Source: DASQBT01 sp049578545
Lineage (GTDB): Bacteria > Pseudomonadota > Gammaproteobacteria > Burkholderiales > Thiobacillaceae
DNA length: 64,000 nucleotides
Assembly (NCBI GenBank): GCA_049578545.1
Contig: JBAUMF010000012.1
Coordinates: forward strand, 27,385 to 91,384
Direction: 5' to 3'
Shown: one piece after another, positions 34,300-43,328 of the stretch
Layout of the letters: every line of letters starts with the position of its first letter
Numbering within the stretch: position 1 is the stretch's first letter
Position numbers and translations under genes: made by a program
Notes under the pieces: generated by a model
The model's input: the letters and a program-made list of their open reading frames with translations, nothing else
Databases searched by the model: none
Told to the model about the DNA's origin: nothing

Positions 34300-36548
34300 C
34301 ATCTTCCGCCGGCCCGGCACCCGCAAACGGTCCAGGGCATTTCGCACTGCTGGCCCTGCCCGCAGTGGCTTTCGGCCTGCTGGCTTGGGGACTGACTCGG
34401 TATCCCCTGCCCTGGCGCCTGACCCTGGCGTGGGTGCCGAGCCTGGGTCTGGAAGTGGCTTTCCGGGTAGATGGCCTGTCAGCGCAGATGCTGGCGCTGA
34501 TCACCGGCATTGGTGCCATGGTATTCGTCTACGCCCATGGTTACCTGGATCACGAGCCGCGCCGCGACCGGCTGCTGACCATCCTGGCCCTGTTCATGCT
34601 GGCCATGATGGGCGCGGTAACGGCGGACAACGTGATTCTGCTGTTCCTGTTCTGGGAACTGACCAGCTCGCTGTCTTTTCTGCTGGTGGGCTGGAACCAC
34701 GAAGACACGCATGCGCGTGCCGCTGCACGCCAGGCCCTGCTCGTCACCATGGCCGGCGGGCTTGGCCTGCTGGGCGGGCTGATCCTCCTGGCGCAAATCG
34801 CCGGTGTCTGGACCCTGTCGGGCATCCTCGCCGCTGCGCCAACCCTGCTCAAGGATCCACGCCTGCCGGCGGCGCTAGTGCTGGTGTTCCTGGGCGCCTT
34901 CACCAAGTCGGCACAGTTCCCGTTTCACTTCTGGCTGCCCAACGCCATGTTTGCGCCCACCCCCGTGTCGGCCTATCTGCACTCGGCCACCATGGTCAAG
35001 CTCGGCATCTACCTGCTGGCAAGGCTCGATCCTGCCTTCAATGACCTGCCCTTGTGGGAATACACCCTGGTCGGCATTGGCACCCTCACTGCCGTCTGGG
35101 CCGCCGTGCTGGCCCTCAGAGAGCGGGACCTCAAGCGTATTCTGGCGCGCACCACGGTTTCAGCCCTGGGCACGCTGGTGCTGCTGGTGGGTCTGCCCAG
35201 TCCAGGGGCCGGATTGGCCGTGGTGGCTTTCCTTTTCGCCCATGCCTTGTATAAAGCGCCGCTCTTCATGGTGGCCGGCAGCATTGACCACGCCACCGGT
35301 ACCCGCAGTATCGATCATCTCATGGGCCTGCGACGAATCATGCCGTGGACCGCCGCTGTCGCTTTGCTGGCGGGGCTATCCATGGCCGGCCTGCCCATGT
35401 CTTTCGGCTTTGTGGCCAAGGACGTCATTACCGCCGCCAAGGCCGAATCGGAAGTCCTGGCCCTGGTGAGCTATGCCACCGTGCTGGTAAACGCGATCAC
35501 CGTGGCGGTGGCCGGCGTGGCCGCGGTGCGGGTGTTCTGGGGAACGACGGAATATCCTCGCGACAACGTCCATGAAGTGCTCTGGTCCATGCGACTGCCG
35601 CCTTTGATCATTGTCCTGTTGGCTCTGGACTTCGAATTCCTGCCCGGCCTGGCTGATCCCCTGCTGGCCGTTGCCGCCCAATCCGTGTCGCCGGGGCTGG
35701 CCGCTGCCCGGGTCGATGCCAGCTACAGCTTCGACGGCAGTCTTACCGCCCTGGAGATCACCCTGGGCATCGGCCTGTTGCTGTTCATGGTCTGGGACCG
35801 CCTGCATACCCTGCTGCACCACATCCACTGGCTCGACCGCTACGGCCCGGCCGCCTTGTACGAGCATGCCCTGCACGGTCTGTCATCCCTGGCAGCCTGG
35901 CACACCCGCCTTCTTCAACATGGCCGCCTTACAGGCTATCTGCGCCTGACCCTGGCGTCTCTGCTGGCAATGGCGGCCTTTGCCTGGCTACTGACAGACT
36001 CCCGCATCCTGCTGCAATGGGATTGGCCGGATCATGCCTGGGCCTGGGCCGTCGCCTGCCTGCTCATCGTCGCCGGCGCCGCAGCCGCGATGCTGCTGCG
36101 CGACCGTCTGGCCATCCTCATGGCCAGCGGCCTGGTCGGTTATGGCTCTGCCGTGCTGTTCCTGTTTGCCGGCGCACCTGACCTGGCCTTCACCCAGTTT
36201 GCGGTGGAAACGGTGCTGGTCGTGGTGGCAGCCAGCGTGCTGCCACGTTATGGCCCGGCATCCCCACGGCACGAGCCGTGGCGTTGGTCGAGTGGCCTGC
36301 TGGCGACGGCAGCTGGCATCGGCACCTTTCTGTTGCTCGCGCATCTGCAGGGCCTGCCCGTGAGTAATGACCTGGCCGACTGGTTTGGCCGCACCAGCCT
36401 GCCGCAGGCCCACGGCCGCAATGTGGTCAACGTCATCATCGTCGATTTTCGCGCCCTCGATACCCTCGGCGAGATCGCCGTGGTGGCCTTTTCCCTGTTG
36501 GCTGCGCTGCCCTTGCTTGTCGCGCTTGGAAGGGGGCGCGCGCCATGA
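34296..36548 (+). CDS. mrpA: Mrp/Mnh Na+/H+ antiporter subunit A
   Basis: Largest subunit of the multi-subunit cation/proton antiporter, related to NuoL. The 750-residue protein starts MTSSAGPAPANGPGHFALLA at an ATG overlapping the antiporter gene upstream; a longer frame to the left is a shadow. It has the NuoL-like core with FLFWELTSSLSFLLVGWNHE, FTKSAQFPFHFWLP, APTPVSAYLHSATMVKLG and HALYKAPLFM, then a C-terminal MbhD-like part (LFLFAGAPDLAFTQFAVETV) and a further segment with NVVNVIIVDFRALDTLGEI. It overlaps mrpB by four bases. Confidence 0.93.
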   Translation: MTSSAGPAPANGPGHFALLALPAVAFGLLAWGLTRYPLPWRLTLAWVPSLGLEVAFRVDGLSAQMLALITGIGAMVFVYAHGYLDHEPRRDRLLTILALFMLAMMGAVTADNVILLFLFWELTSSLSFLLVGWNHEDTHARAAARQALLVTMAGGLGLLGGLILLAQIAGVWTLSGILAAAPTLLKDPRLPAALVLVFLGAFTKSAQFPFHFWLPNAMFAPTPVSAYLHSATMVKLGIYLLARLDPAFNDLPLWEYTLVGIGTLTAVWAAVLALRERDLKRILARTTVSALGTLVLLVGLPSPGAGLAVVAFLFAHALYKAPLFMVAGSIDHATGTRSIDHLMGLRRIMPWTAAVALLAGLSMAGLPMSFGFVAKDVITAAKAESEVLALVSYATVLVNAITVAVAGVAAVRVFWGTTEYPRDNVHEVLWSMRLPPLIIVLLALDFEFLPGLADPLLAVAAQSVSPGLAAARVDASYSFDGSLTALEITLGIGLLLFMVWDRLHTLLHHIHWLDRYGPAALYEHALHGLSSLAAWHTRLLQHGRLTGYLRLTLASLLAMAAFAWLLTDSRILLQWDWPDHAWAWAVACLLIVAGAAAAMLLRDRLAILMASGLVGYGSAVLFLFAGAPDLAFTQFAVETVLVVVAASVLPRYGPASPRHEPWRWSSGLLATAAGIGTFLLLAHLQGLPVSNDLADWFGRTSLPQAHGRNVVNVIIVDFRALDTLGEIAVVAFSLLAALPLLVALGRGRAP

Positions 36549-36961
36549 CGCCGCGTTCCACTCTGCTGGCGCAGTCCGCGCGCCCGCTTTACTGGATCAT
36601 GTTGGCGGCCGCCTTGTGGATTCTGCTGCGCGGCCATAACGAACCTGGCGGCGGTTTCATCGGTGGGTTGGTCGCGGTGGCGGGAAGCAGCCTTCTCGCC
36701 ATCACCCTGGGGACCCGGGTCGCGCGCCGCTGGCAGCCATTCGCGCCGCTGCCCCTGACCATGATCGGCGTCGGCCTGGCGCTGCTGGCGGGACTTGTCG
36801 GTGCCACGGCCGGGCTGCCCTTCCTCACCCATCTGTGGACCGACATCGGCCTATCCACGGTCACGCTGTTTGACCTCGGTGTGTTCTTCGCAGTGTGGGG
36901 TGCGCTAACCGGCTTTATCTACGCCCTGCTTGCGGACCCTGACACGGAAGAAGCCCCATGA
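36545..36961 (+). CDS. mrpB: Mrp/Mnh antiporter subunit B
   Basis: A 138-residue membrane subunit with four helices and the MnhB signature RGHNEPGGGFIGGLVAVAGS; later FDLGVFFAVWGALTGF. It overlaps mrpA and mrpC by four bases each. Confidence 0.92.
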   Translation: MTPRSTLLAQSARPLYWIMLAAALWILLRGHNEPGGGFIGGLVAVAGSSLLAITLGTRVARRWQPFAPLPLTMIGVGLALLAGLVGATAGLPFLTHLWTDIGLSTVTLFDLGVFFAVWGALTGFIYALLADPDTEEAP

Positions 36962-37341
36962 GCGTGGTCCTGATGCTAGCGATCAGTGTGGCCGTGGCGG
37001 CGGGTGTGATGCTGCTGCTCGCGCGCGACCTGTTTCGCCTGATCGTGGGCCTGGCGGTGCTGGGCAGCGCAGTGAATCTAATCGTCTTCATGTCAGCTCG
37101 CCCCGGCACCCTGGTTCCGCCGCTGATCGAGGCTGGCGCCAGCCAGTTGCCAGCCGACGCTGCCAACCCCTTGCCACAGGCGCTGGTGCTGACCGCAATC
37201 GTCATCGGCTTCGCCTTGCTGTGCTTTGCCCTGGTGCTCGGCGCCCGCATCGCTCAGCAAAACGGCCTCGACGCGGACCGGCTGCAGGCATCCGAGCCTG
37301 ACGCCACCGATCCACTCAAGCCGGCGGTGCTGGAAGAATAA
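36958..37341 (+). CDS. mrpC: Mrp/Mnh antiporter subunit C (NuoK-like)
   Basis: A 127-residue NuoK-like protein with three helices, including LFRLIVGLAVLGSAVNLIVF and PQALVLTAIVIGFALLCFAL. The conserved NuoK-type helix pair is present. Its stop shares one base with the mrpD start. Confidence 0.92.
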   Translation: MSVVLMLAISVAVAAGVMLLLARDLFRLIVGLAVLGSAVNLIVFMSARPGTLVPPLIEAGASQLPADAANPLPQALVLTAIVIGFALLCFALVLGARIAQQNGLDADRLQASEPDATDPLKPAVLEE

Positions 37342-38816
37342 TGCTGGTTCTGACCCCGCTGCTCGTGCCGCTCTTCACTGCGTTGTTGACGGCCCTCCTG
37401 GCAGGGCATGCAGCCGCGCACAAGGGCGTGAGTCTGCTTGGCGGCGTCACGCTGCTTGTCTGCGCTGCATCGCTGCTGCTCGACGTCATGCACAATGGCC
37501 GGCAGTCGGTGGCGCTCGGCGACTGGCCGCTGCCCTACGCCATCGAATTCGCTGCCGACTCTCTTAGCGCCGCCCTGGTGCTGATCACGGCGGCCCTTGG
37601 CGCGGCCGTGTTGCTTTACCAGTGGCATTGGGGCGAAGCGACAGCACAAAGGCACGGCCTGCAGCCACTGGTGCACGCCCTGCTGGCGGCGACGTGTGCA
37701 GTGTTTCTGGCCGCCGACCTGTTCAATCTTTACGTGTGGTTCGAACTGATGCTAATCAGCATGCTCGGCCTGCTGGTGCTGGGGGGCAAACGACAGCATG
37801 CGGAAGCCGCATTCAAGTATTTCGCGGTAAGCATGCTGGGTACGCTGCTCATGCTCGTTGCGGTGGGCATGATCTACGGTGCCACCGGCCAGCTCAACTT
37901 CAGTGCCCTGCGGGTGGCTGCGGCACAGCCGCAGCTGGCGGGCGCGCTGCTAGCCTATGTTGGCTTGCTGCTGCTCGCATTCCTGTTGAAGGCAGGCGCC
38001 TTCCCGTTATTCGCCTGGCTGCCCGCCAGCTACCCCACCTTGCCAGCGCCTTCACTGGCGCTGGCGGGCGGGCTGCTGACCAAGGTCGCCGCCTATGCCC
38101 TGCTCAGGCTGCTGGGGGACATTTTCATCGCGCCGCGCGTGATGATCGATGCGCTCGGCTGGCTCGCGGTGATCACCATGCTGAGCGGCGTGCTGGGCGC
38201 CGCCTACCACTGGGATTTGCGGCGCATCCTGGCTTTCCACATCATCAGCCAGATCGGCTACCTGCTGCTCGGCATCGCCCTGGCTACGTCGGCGGGTGAG
38301 GCAGCAACGGCCTATTTCCTGTTCCACAACATCCTGGTCAAGGCCAACTTGTTCCTCATTGCCGGCCTGATGTGGGCGAGTTCCGGTCACTACGATTTGC
38401 GGCGAATCGGCGGCCTGTATCCCGCTCGGCCGCTGCTGGCGCTGCTGTTCCTGCTGAGTGCGTTTTCCCTGGTGGGGGTGCCGCCTAGCACGGGATTTTG
38501 GGGCAAGTTCATGCTGATCAACGAAGCTTTTGCCCAGCGCCAATACGTTTGGGGCGGGGTGGCCCTGGCTGTCGGACTGCTGACCTTGTACTCGATGAGC
38601 AAGATCTGGCTGGAGGGATTCATGAAGCCGCAGCCGCCCACGGCATCAAACCCTGATCGGATCAATGCGGCTGCCGTCGCGCCGCTGCCGATGACGGCGT
38701 GCGCGGCAGTGATGCTGCTGTCGTTGTTGATCCTGATCATGGGGATTTTTCCTGAGCCATTTATCCGTTATGTGGAAGTCGCCACTGCCGGTTTCTGGCA
38801 GGTAAACATGCGATGA
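37341..38816 (+). CDS. mrpD: Mrp/Mnh antiporter subunit D (NuoM/N-like)
   Basis: A 491-residue proton-channel subunit with about 14 helices: FNLYVWFELMLISMLGLLVL, the Lys-containing FLLKAGAFPLFAWLPASYPT, HIISQIGYLLLGIALATSAG and GVPPSTGFWGKFMLINEAF are typical of NuoM/N and MrpD. It overlaps mrpE by four bases. Confidence 0.93.
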   Translation: MLVLTPLLVPLFTALLTALLAGHAAAHKGVSLLGGVTLLVCAASLLLDVMHNGRQSVALGDWPLPYAIEFAADSLSAALVLITAALGAAVLLYQWHWGEATAQRHGLQPLVHALLAATCAVFLAADLFNLYVWFELMLISMLGLLVLGGKRQHAEAAFKYFAVSMLGTLLMLVAVGMIYGATGQLNFSALRVAAAQPQLAGALLAYVGLLLLAFLLKAGAFPLFAWLPASYPTLPAPSLALAGGLLTKVAAYALLRLLGDIFIAPRVMIDALGWLAVITMLSGVLGAAYHWDLRRILAFHIISQIGYLLLGIALATSAGEAATAYFLFHNILVKANLFLIAGLMWASSGHYDLRRIGGLYPARPLLALLFLLSAFSLVGVPPSTGFWGKFMLINEAFAQRQYVWGGVALAVGLLTLYSMSKIWLEGFMKPQPPTASNPDRINAAAVAPLPMTACAAVMLLSLLILIMGIFPEPFIRYVEVATAGFWQVNMR

Positions 38817-39148
38817 ACAGGCTACTCGCGCTCTGCCTCCTGTTCGCCAACTTCCTGAAGGAGGCAATCACCTCCGGGTGGACCACCGCCCGGATCATCT
38901 TGCGCGGCGACGAAGACTTGCAACCGGGGCTCGTGCATATGCCCTATGGCGAGCTGAGCGATACGGCTGCCAATTTCCTCGGCGCGCTCGTTACGCTCAC
39001 GCCAGGCACCACGACCGTGGATATCGATCTGGCGCGCAAGGAATTCCTGCTGCACCTGCTTGACGCGAGGCAGGCTGAGGCGACCCTTGCATCGATCCAG
39101 AACGATTTTCTACGGCACGTTCAAACCCTGTTTGGAGGCAGGCCATGA
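38813..39148 (+). CDS. mrpE: Mrp/Mnh antiporter subunit E (short form)
   Basis: A 111-residue MnhE-like subunit with one or two helices near the start, then PGLVHMPYGELSDTAANFLG and LVTLTPGTTTVDIDLARKEF, the LTPGT motif being diagnostic. Shorter than the usual ~160 residues because the N-terminal helices found in many homologues are missing. Confidence 0.88.
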   Translation: MNRLLALCLLFANFLKEAITSGWTTARIILRGDEDLQPGLVHMPYGELSDTAANFLGALVTLTPGTTTVDIDLARKEFLLHLLDARQAEATLASIQNDFLRHVQTLFGGRP

Positions 39149-39420
39149 CACTCCTGATGCTGTTCGTACTGGTGGCCGGTGCCAGCGCGCTGATGGGGTT
39201 TTACCGGCTGCTGGTCGGCCCCACGTACACCGACCGGGTGGTGGGTCTGGACATCCTGTTCTCGGTGGCCATTGTGCTGAGCCTCATCGCGGCGTGGGTC
39301 AGTTCGCGCACTGTTTTCCTGGACGTGGCCATCGGACTCGCTCTGGTGGGCTTTGTCGCGACACTTGCCTGGGCCCGGCTGATCGAGGGCGGCGGCAGCG
39401 GCCAGGGGGAGACACCATGA
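39145..39420 (+). CDS. mrpF: Mrp/Mnh antiporter subunit F
   Basis: A 91-residue three-helix subunit with YRLLVGPTYTDRVVGLDILF and VFLDVAIGLALVGFVATLAW, matching MnhF. It overlaps mrpE and mrpG by four bases. Confidence 0.92.
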   Translation: MTLLMLFVLVAGASALMGFYRLLVGPTYTDRVVGLDILFSVAIVLSLIAAWVSSRTVFLDVAIGLALVGFVATLAWARLIEGGGSGQGETP

Positions 39421-39728
39421 TCATGACTTTCGGCTGGGCCATCTGTATCCTGGCGATGATTGTGTTGGCAATTGCCGCCGTCGGCATTCTGCGCTTGCCC
39501 GATGCCCTGGCGCGGCAGCATGCCGCGACCAAGGCCGCCACGCTCGCCGTGTCGCTGTTCGCGATTGGACTTGCCCTGGTGGCAGCAAATGTGGCATGGA
39601 CATGGCGCCTGGTGGTGGTGGTGGCGATCCTGATGACGACGCTGCCGCTGGCCTCCCACGCACTGGCTCGAGCGGGGGTCGCAGAACTTGCGCAACGTCC
39701 ACAAAACTTTCCCGCAGACAAGGCCTGA
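39417..39728 (+). CDS. mrpG: Mrp/Mnh antiporter subunit G
   Basis: A 103-residue subunit with three helices and the MnhG signature GILRLPDALARQHAATKAAT. The ATG overlaps mrpF by four bases; an earlier in-frame extension is a shadow of mrpE and mrpF. Last gene of the block; the next gene is convergent after about 60 bases. Confidence 0.92.
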   Translation: MIMTFGWAICILAMIVLAIAAVGILRLPDALARQHAATKAATLAVSLFAIGLALVAANVAWTWRLVVVVAILMTTLPLASHALARAGVAELAQRPQNFPADKA

Positions 39729-39787
39729 AGGCAGCCCCGCAGACATCCGCCTTGGGTCGAGTATGCAGGGGTGGCAGCTACCTGGCC

Positions 39788-40852
39788 CTAGGCACCTTTC
39801 TTCTCTGGCGATTCCAGCCACTCGCGCCAGACCGCAAGGGCAACGGCCAGGATCACAGGCCCCAGGAAAAGACCCACAAGGCCAAAGGCAGCAAGACCGC
39901 CCAGCACGCCAAACAGCGCCAGGATAAAGGGGATTTTCGTCGCGCCAGCCAGCACCAGCGGGCGCACGATGTTGTCGACCCAGGAAACGACAAACGTGCC
40001 CCAGAGAAACAGACCCGTTGCCGCTGCAGTCTTGCCACTAAACAGAAGCCAGAGTGAAGCGCCTCCCCAGATGAAAGGCGTGCCGAAGGGAATCAATGCG
40101 ATCAAGGCTGTCACGGCCGCCAACGTCCCTGGTGCCGGCACCCCGGCGACCCAGTAGCCAAGTCCTGCAACTACTCCCTGCACGACGGCGGTGGCGACAA
40201 TGCCATACACGACCCCGCGGGTTGTGCTCGCCGCAGCATCAAAGTAATCATTGGCGCGCTCGCCCAGCAGCGAAACCAGAACGGTCCGCGATTGCGATGC
40301 CACAATGCGTCCGTGCAGGTAAAGAAAGAACAAGGTGAACAAGGCCAAACCCAGCTTGATCAGGTTGCGGCCAATGCCGCCCACCAGGCTGACTGCCCAT
40401 TCATTCAGATTGCCCAGATGTGCGCGCAGTTCGGCTTTCATTCTTGCTGGCTCGGCAACGAGTGCCTGCAGCCAGGCAAACACCTCTTTTCCCGCAACAG
40501 GAAAATCTGCGATGAATGCCGGCGGCTTGATTCGGCCGGCAGCCATTTCGGCAGCCAGATAATCGGCGAGGTTTCCCGCATCCCGCTGCACCAGAAAGAT
40601 TACCCAGAGCGTTGGCAGCACCACAGCCGAGGATGTCAGCAGTGTCATCAGCAGGGCCGCCAGACTGGCGCGGTTGGGCAGCATGCGCAGCAGCAGTGTA
40701 TGCAGCGGCCATGTGGCATAGGCAAGAATCGATGCCCACACCATGGGTATGAGGAATGGGGCAAGCACGGTCAACACGGCCGCCCCCAGAAGCGTCAGGA
40801 ACAACACCAGCAGTGCCCTGCGGGCGAGTGTGTTGGCGGTGATCTCACGCAT
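39788..40852 (-). CDS. AI-2E family transporter (YdiK/PerM-like permease)
   Basis: A 354-residue polytopic membrane protein with eight predicted helices, the family hallmarks GLGYWVAGVPAPGTLAAVTA and LIPFGTPFIWGGASLWLL, and a C-terminal VLGGLAAFGLVGLFLGPVIL. Substrates of this family are mixed and not assignable from sequence. The ATG at 40852 has GGAAG before it; an in-frame TTG 24 bases upstream would add eight residues. Convergent with mrpG. Confidence 0.85.
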   Translation of the reverse strand: MREITANTLARRALLVLFLTLLGAAVLTVLAPFLIPMVWASILAYATWPLHTLLLRMLPNRASLAALLMTLLTSSAVVLPTLWVIFLVQRDAGNLADYLAAEMAAGRIKPPAFIADFPVAGKEVFAWLQALVAEPARMKAELRAHLGNLNEWAVSLVGGIGRNLIKLGLALFTLFFLYLHGRIVASQSRTVLVSLLGERANDYFDAAASTTRGVVYGIVATAVVQGVVAGLGYWVAGVPAPGTLAAVTALIALIPFGTPFIWGGASLWLLFSGKTAAATGLFLWGTFVVSWVDNIVRPLVLAGATKIPFILALFGVLGGLAAFGLVGLFLGPVILAVALAVWREWLESPEKKGA

Positions 40853-40998
40853 GCGCTTCCAGTCGAATCGTAACAAGGTTGCAGGCCCGAATCATTCTGC
40901 CAGAACTATTGCGGGTGGGCAGAACACTTTGTCTCTCTGCAGGGCTGGCCGCGCCCGCTCAGCGACGAAATGCCATCTGGCGCAAGCCTCGCTGCAAA

Positions 40999-41036
40999 GG
41001 GGCCGTAAGCAAGGGGGCCGTAAGCAAGGGGGGCCG
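40999..41036 (+). repeat. Short tandem repeat (GGGGCCGTAAGCAAG unit)
   Basis: A 15-16 base unit occurs twice with a partial third copy in the ~240-base non-coding interval between the AI-2E-type gene and the SulP remnant. Probably replication slippage; no other feature is seen there. Confidence 0.7.
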
Positions 41037-41089
41037 AATGCCCGATATGCGTTCACGATATGGATTTGCCTCCTCTTTCTTGCGCTGCG

Positions 41090-42010
41090 CTAGCTGGAGC
41101 TATCGGTGATTTCTGCCAGTACATCCCGCACACTGGTACAGGCGTCCGCCTGCCCGAGTTTGTCCATCAGCCCGAAATCCTGAAGCTATTGTTTTAGACG
41201 GGGATTGGCCTGGCATACCCGCACGCGTATGTGGCGCTGCTGAAGATGTCGTACCACATCAGCCAGCGCCTGCATGGCAGTGACATCCATGAACGGCACC
41301 CGACCGAGCCTGCGAATCACCACGCGCGCCTGATCGTGCAAGCCGGCCAGGGTACGGTCAAAGGTGGAACAGCGCCGAAAAACAGGGCGCCCATCAATGG
41401 AGTAGATCTGCACACCCGCCGGCACGCCCACGGGGCACAGGGCAGCCAGACCTGCCTCGCTCTCGCCTTCGATCCTGACGGTTTCACCATGCGTTTCATG
41501 AACAGCAGCGCGGCCAGTGGAATGTGCGCTGCCTGCGGTGCAAGGGCAACGATGACGGCAAGCAGGGTCTGCACATGACCGTAATGGCCAGCGGGCTGTC
41601 GCCGCTGTTGCGGAGATTGGTGGCAGTTCGTGCGATCGCACCGGTTGCGGCAAACCTGCCAAACAGGAGCGAGGCGATATTGGCGATGCCCTGACCGACG
41701 AGTTCCTGGTTGGGGCCGTGACGGGTGCCCGCCATACCGTCGGCAACCACCGCGCAGAGCAGCAATTCGATCGCACCAGGCAAGGCCATAGTAAAGGCCG
41801 GGCCAGACCGTTCAAGAACACGCACAAAGCTGATCAGCAGCAGGCTGAACTCGGGCAAACCCGATGGAATGCCTCCGACTGTGCGGCCAGTGGTCGCCAC
41901 ACCATCAAACTGAAAGCAGGCCTGTACAGCTGTGACGGCAACCGTGGCGATGAGTAGACTGGGAATGCGCCGGGTAAGGCGCGGTGCTACAACGACGATG
42001 GCAAGCGCAC
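41090..42010 (-). pseudogene. Decayed SulP-family anion transporter (sulfate/bicarbonate permease type)
   Basis: Pieces of one SulP protein appear in different frames on the minus strand: LTRRIPSLLIATVAVTAVQA, then GPNQELVGQGIANIASLLFG and GAIARTATNLRNSGDSPLA (core membrane region); next TLLAVIVALAPQAAHIPLAA; then a STAS domain with VQIYSIDGRPVFRR, VPFMDVTAMQALADVV and VCQANPRLKQ. Damage includes loss of the first ~200 codons, a frameshift near 41580, an internal deletion that joins the IPLAA helix directly to the pre-STAS segment, a second frameshift, and an in-frame TAG after NPRLKQ with recognisable C-terminal sequence (FGLMDKLGQADAC) beyond it. SulP proteins beside RuBisCO genes act as bicarbonate transporters in some sulfur oxidisers. 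Confidence 0.85.
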
Positions 42011-42245
42011 CGATGGCCAGCCGGCCGATATAGATGTGCGTGATCCGCAATACCTGCGCTTCGACACCAAGAAGGCCGTGGAAGAAATTGCCAAGTTTGG
42101 CGTCACGACCTTCTGCATGAGCATGGACCCGCTTGCGGACAATAACGTCTCGCGTATCCGGGGGCAAGAGAACCACATGGTGGTGGATCGCATACAGCGC
42201 TTGCCGGAAAAATTGCTGCTGCTCTATGCCGGCCTGACATGCTAA
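42008..42245 (+). pseudogene. 3' fragment of a second cbbO
   Basis: Encodes TDGQPADIDVRDPQYLRFDT through LLLLYAGLTC and a stop, matching the last ~78 residues of the complete cbbO in this window (DVRDPQYLRYDTKKAVEEVA in that copy) at roughly 75-80 percent identity. The rest of the gene is missing; the break is within the vWA domain and coincides with the truncated 5' end of the SulP remnant on the other strand. A leftover of a second RuBisCO-activase cluster. Confidence 0.88.
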
Positions 42246-42347
42246 ACGCACTATCATTGGCTGGTTCGGTGCACGTCCTGCCTTGCAGGCATTCGCAACG
42301 AATTCTGATGTTATAAAATTGCAGACAACTATATATTGGAGAACCCC

Positions 42348-42884
42348 ATGGCGCCCAATCCGGCTTATCTGGTCATCACCGCCTCCGGTGAAGACAAGGT
42401 GGGATTGGTGGATCGATTCTCCAGCCAGGTGACAAACTCGGGCTGCAACATCGAGGAGTCGCGCATGGTGGTATTGGGTGGCTCGTTTGCCCTGGTGGTT
42501 CTGGTCTCGGGTGAATCCGGCAATATCTCCGCGCTTGAGCAATCACTTCCCGGTTTGGGTGAATCTCTGGGTTTGACTCTGAACGCGCGTCGCACCCAAA
42601 TGCGCCATCCTCAAACCACGTTGCCCTATGAAGTCGAAGTGGTCGCCCTGGATCACCCCGGCATCGTCAAAAACCTTGCCGGCTTCTTCGCCCAGCGTGG
42701 CATCAACATCGAAGAACTCACGACCGACACCTACCCGGCCCCGCACACGGGCAGCCCGATGTTCAGCGTGCACATGACGGTCGGCATACCGCCGCAGTCT
42801 TCGATAGCCGGACTGAGGGAGGCGTTTTCATTGCTCTGTGACAGCCTCAATCTGGACGGGACGCTGGAACCCCGACGTTCCTGA
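42348..42884 (+). CDS. gcvR: Glycine cleavage system repressor-like protein (two ACT domains)
   Basis: A 178-residue protein with two ACT domains: LVITASGEDKVGLVDRFSSQ with NIEESRMVVLGGSFALVVLV, and EVEVVALDHPGIVKNLAGFF with GINIEELTTDTYPAPHTGSP. This is the GcvR pattern; GcvR binds glycine and blocks GcvA in enteric bacteria. The ATG with GGAG upstream is preferred to an in-frame TTG 12 bases before. It follows the cbbO fragment by about 100 bases. Confidence 0.85.
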   Translation: MAPNPAYLVITASGEDKVGLVDRFSSQVTNSGCNIEESRMVVLGGSFALVVLVSGESGNISALEQSLPGLGESLGLTLNARRTQMRHPQTTLPYEVEVVALDHPGIVKNLAGFFAQRGINIEELTTDTYPAPHTGSPMFSVHMTVGIPPQSSIAGLREAFSLLCDSLNLDGTLEPRRS

Positions 42885-42932
42885 ATCGTCTTTTCGGCTA
42901 GAATCATTGCGACAGAATCCGAGGGGAATTCA

Positions 42933-43328
42933 ATGATAGAACAACACAGCCGCATAGCCTTGGCCCTGTTGCAATGGGTTGAGAACATCGGTCTGCTGAT
43001 TATTCTCGTGGCCACGCTCGCTGCAGGTGCCGGGGAGATGCATACCATGTTCGAGGCGGGCAAGGTCAGTCTGTCAGACTTGCTGCTGCTGTTCCTGTAT
43101 CTTGAAATCGTGACGATGCTTGGCCTGTACTACCAGGAAGGCAAGCTTCCGGTTCGCTACCCCATCTATATCGCAATCGTGGCGCTGACGCGTTACATCG
43201 TGCTGGGCATGAAGGAAATGGATCCCGTTACGCTGATTGCCGTGACAGGGGCCATTCTTATGCTGACGCTAAGTGTGCTGTTGTTGCGTTACGGCCAGTT
43301 GAAGCTGCCATACAAGGACAACGAATGA
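42933..43328 (+). CDS. PsiE-family membrane protein
   Basis: A 131-residue protein with four helices and the phosphate-starvation-inducible E (PsiE) pattern: LFLYLEIVTMLGLYYQEGKL, PVRYPIYIAIVALTRYIVL and a final short basic tail. Function of the family is unknown. GAGGGGAAT precedes the ATG. Its stop overlaps the next gene by four bases. Confidence 0.85.
   Translation: MIEQHSRIALALLQWVENIGLLIILVATLAAGAGEMHTMFEAGKVSLSDLLLLFLYLEIVTMLGLYYQEGKLPVRYPIYIAIVALTRYIVLGMKEMDPVTLIAVTGAILMLTLSVLLLRYGQLKLPYKDNE

Noticed and set aside
41496..42542. A 348-codon minus-strand frame across the SulP remnant, cbbO fragment and gcvR
   Set aside because: Only its middle part matches SulP; the rest is antisense to the cbbO tail and to gcvR, so it is not one gene.
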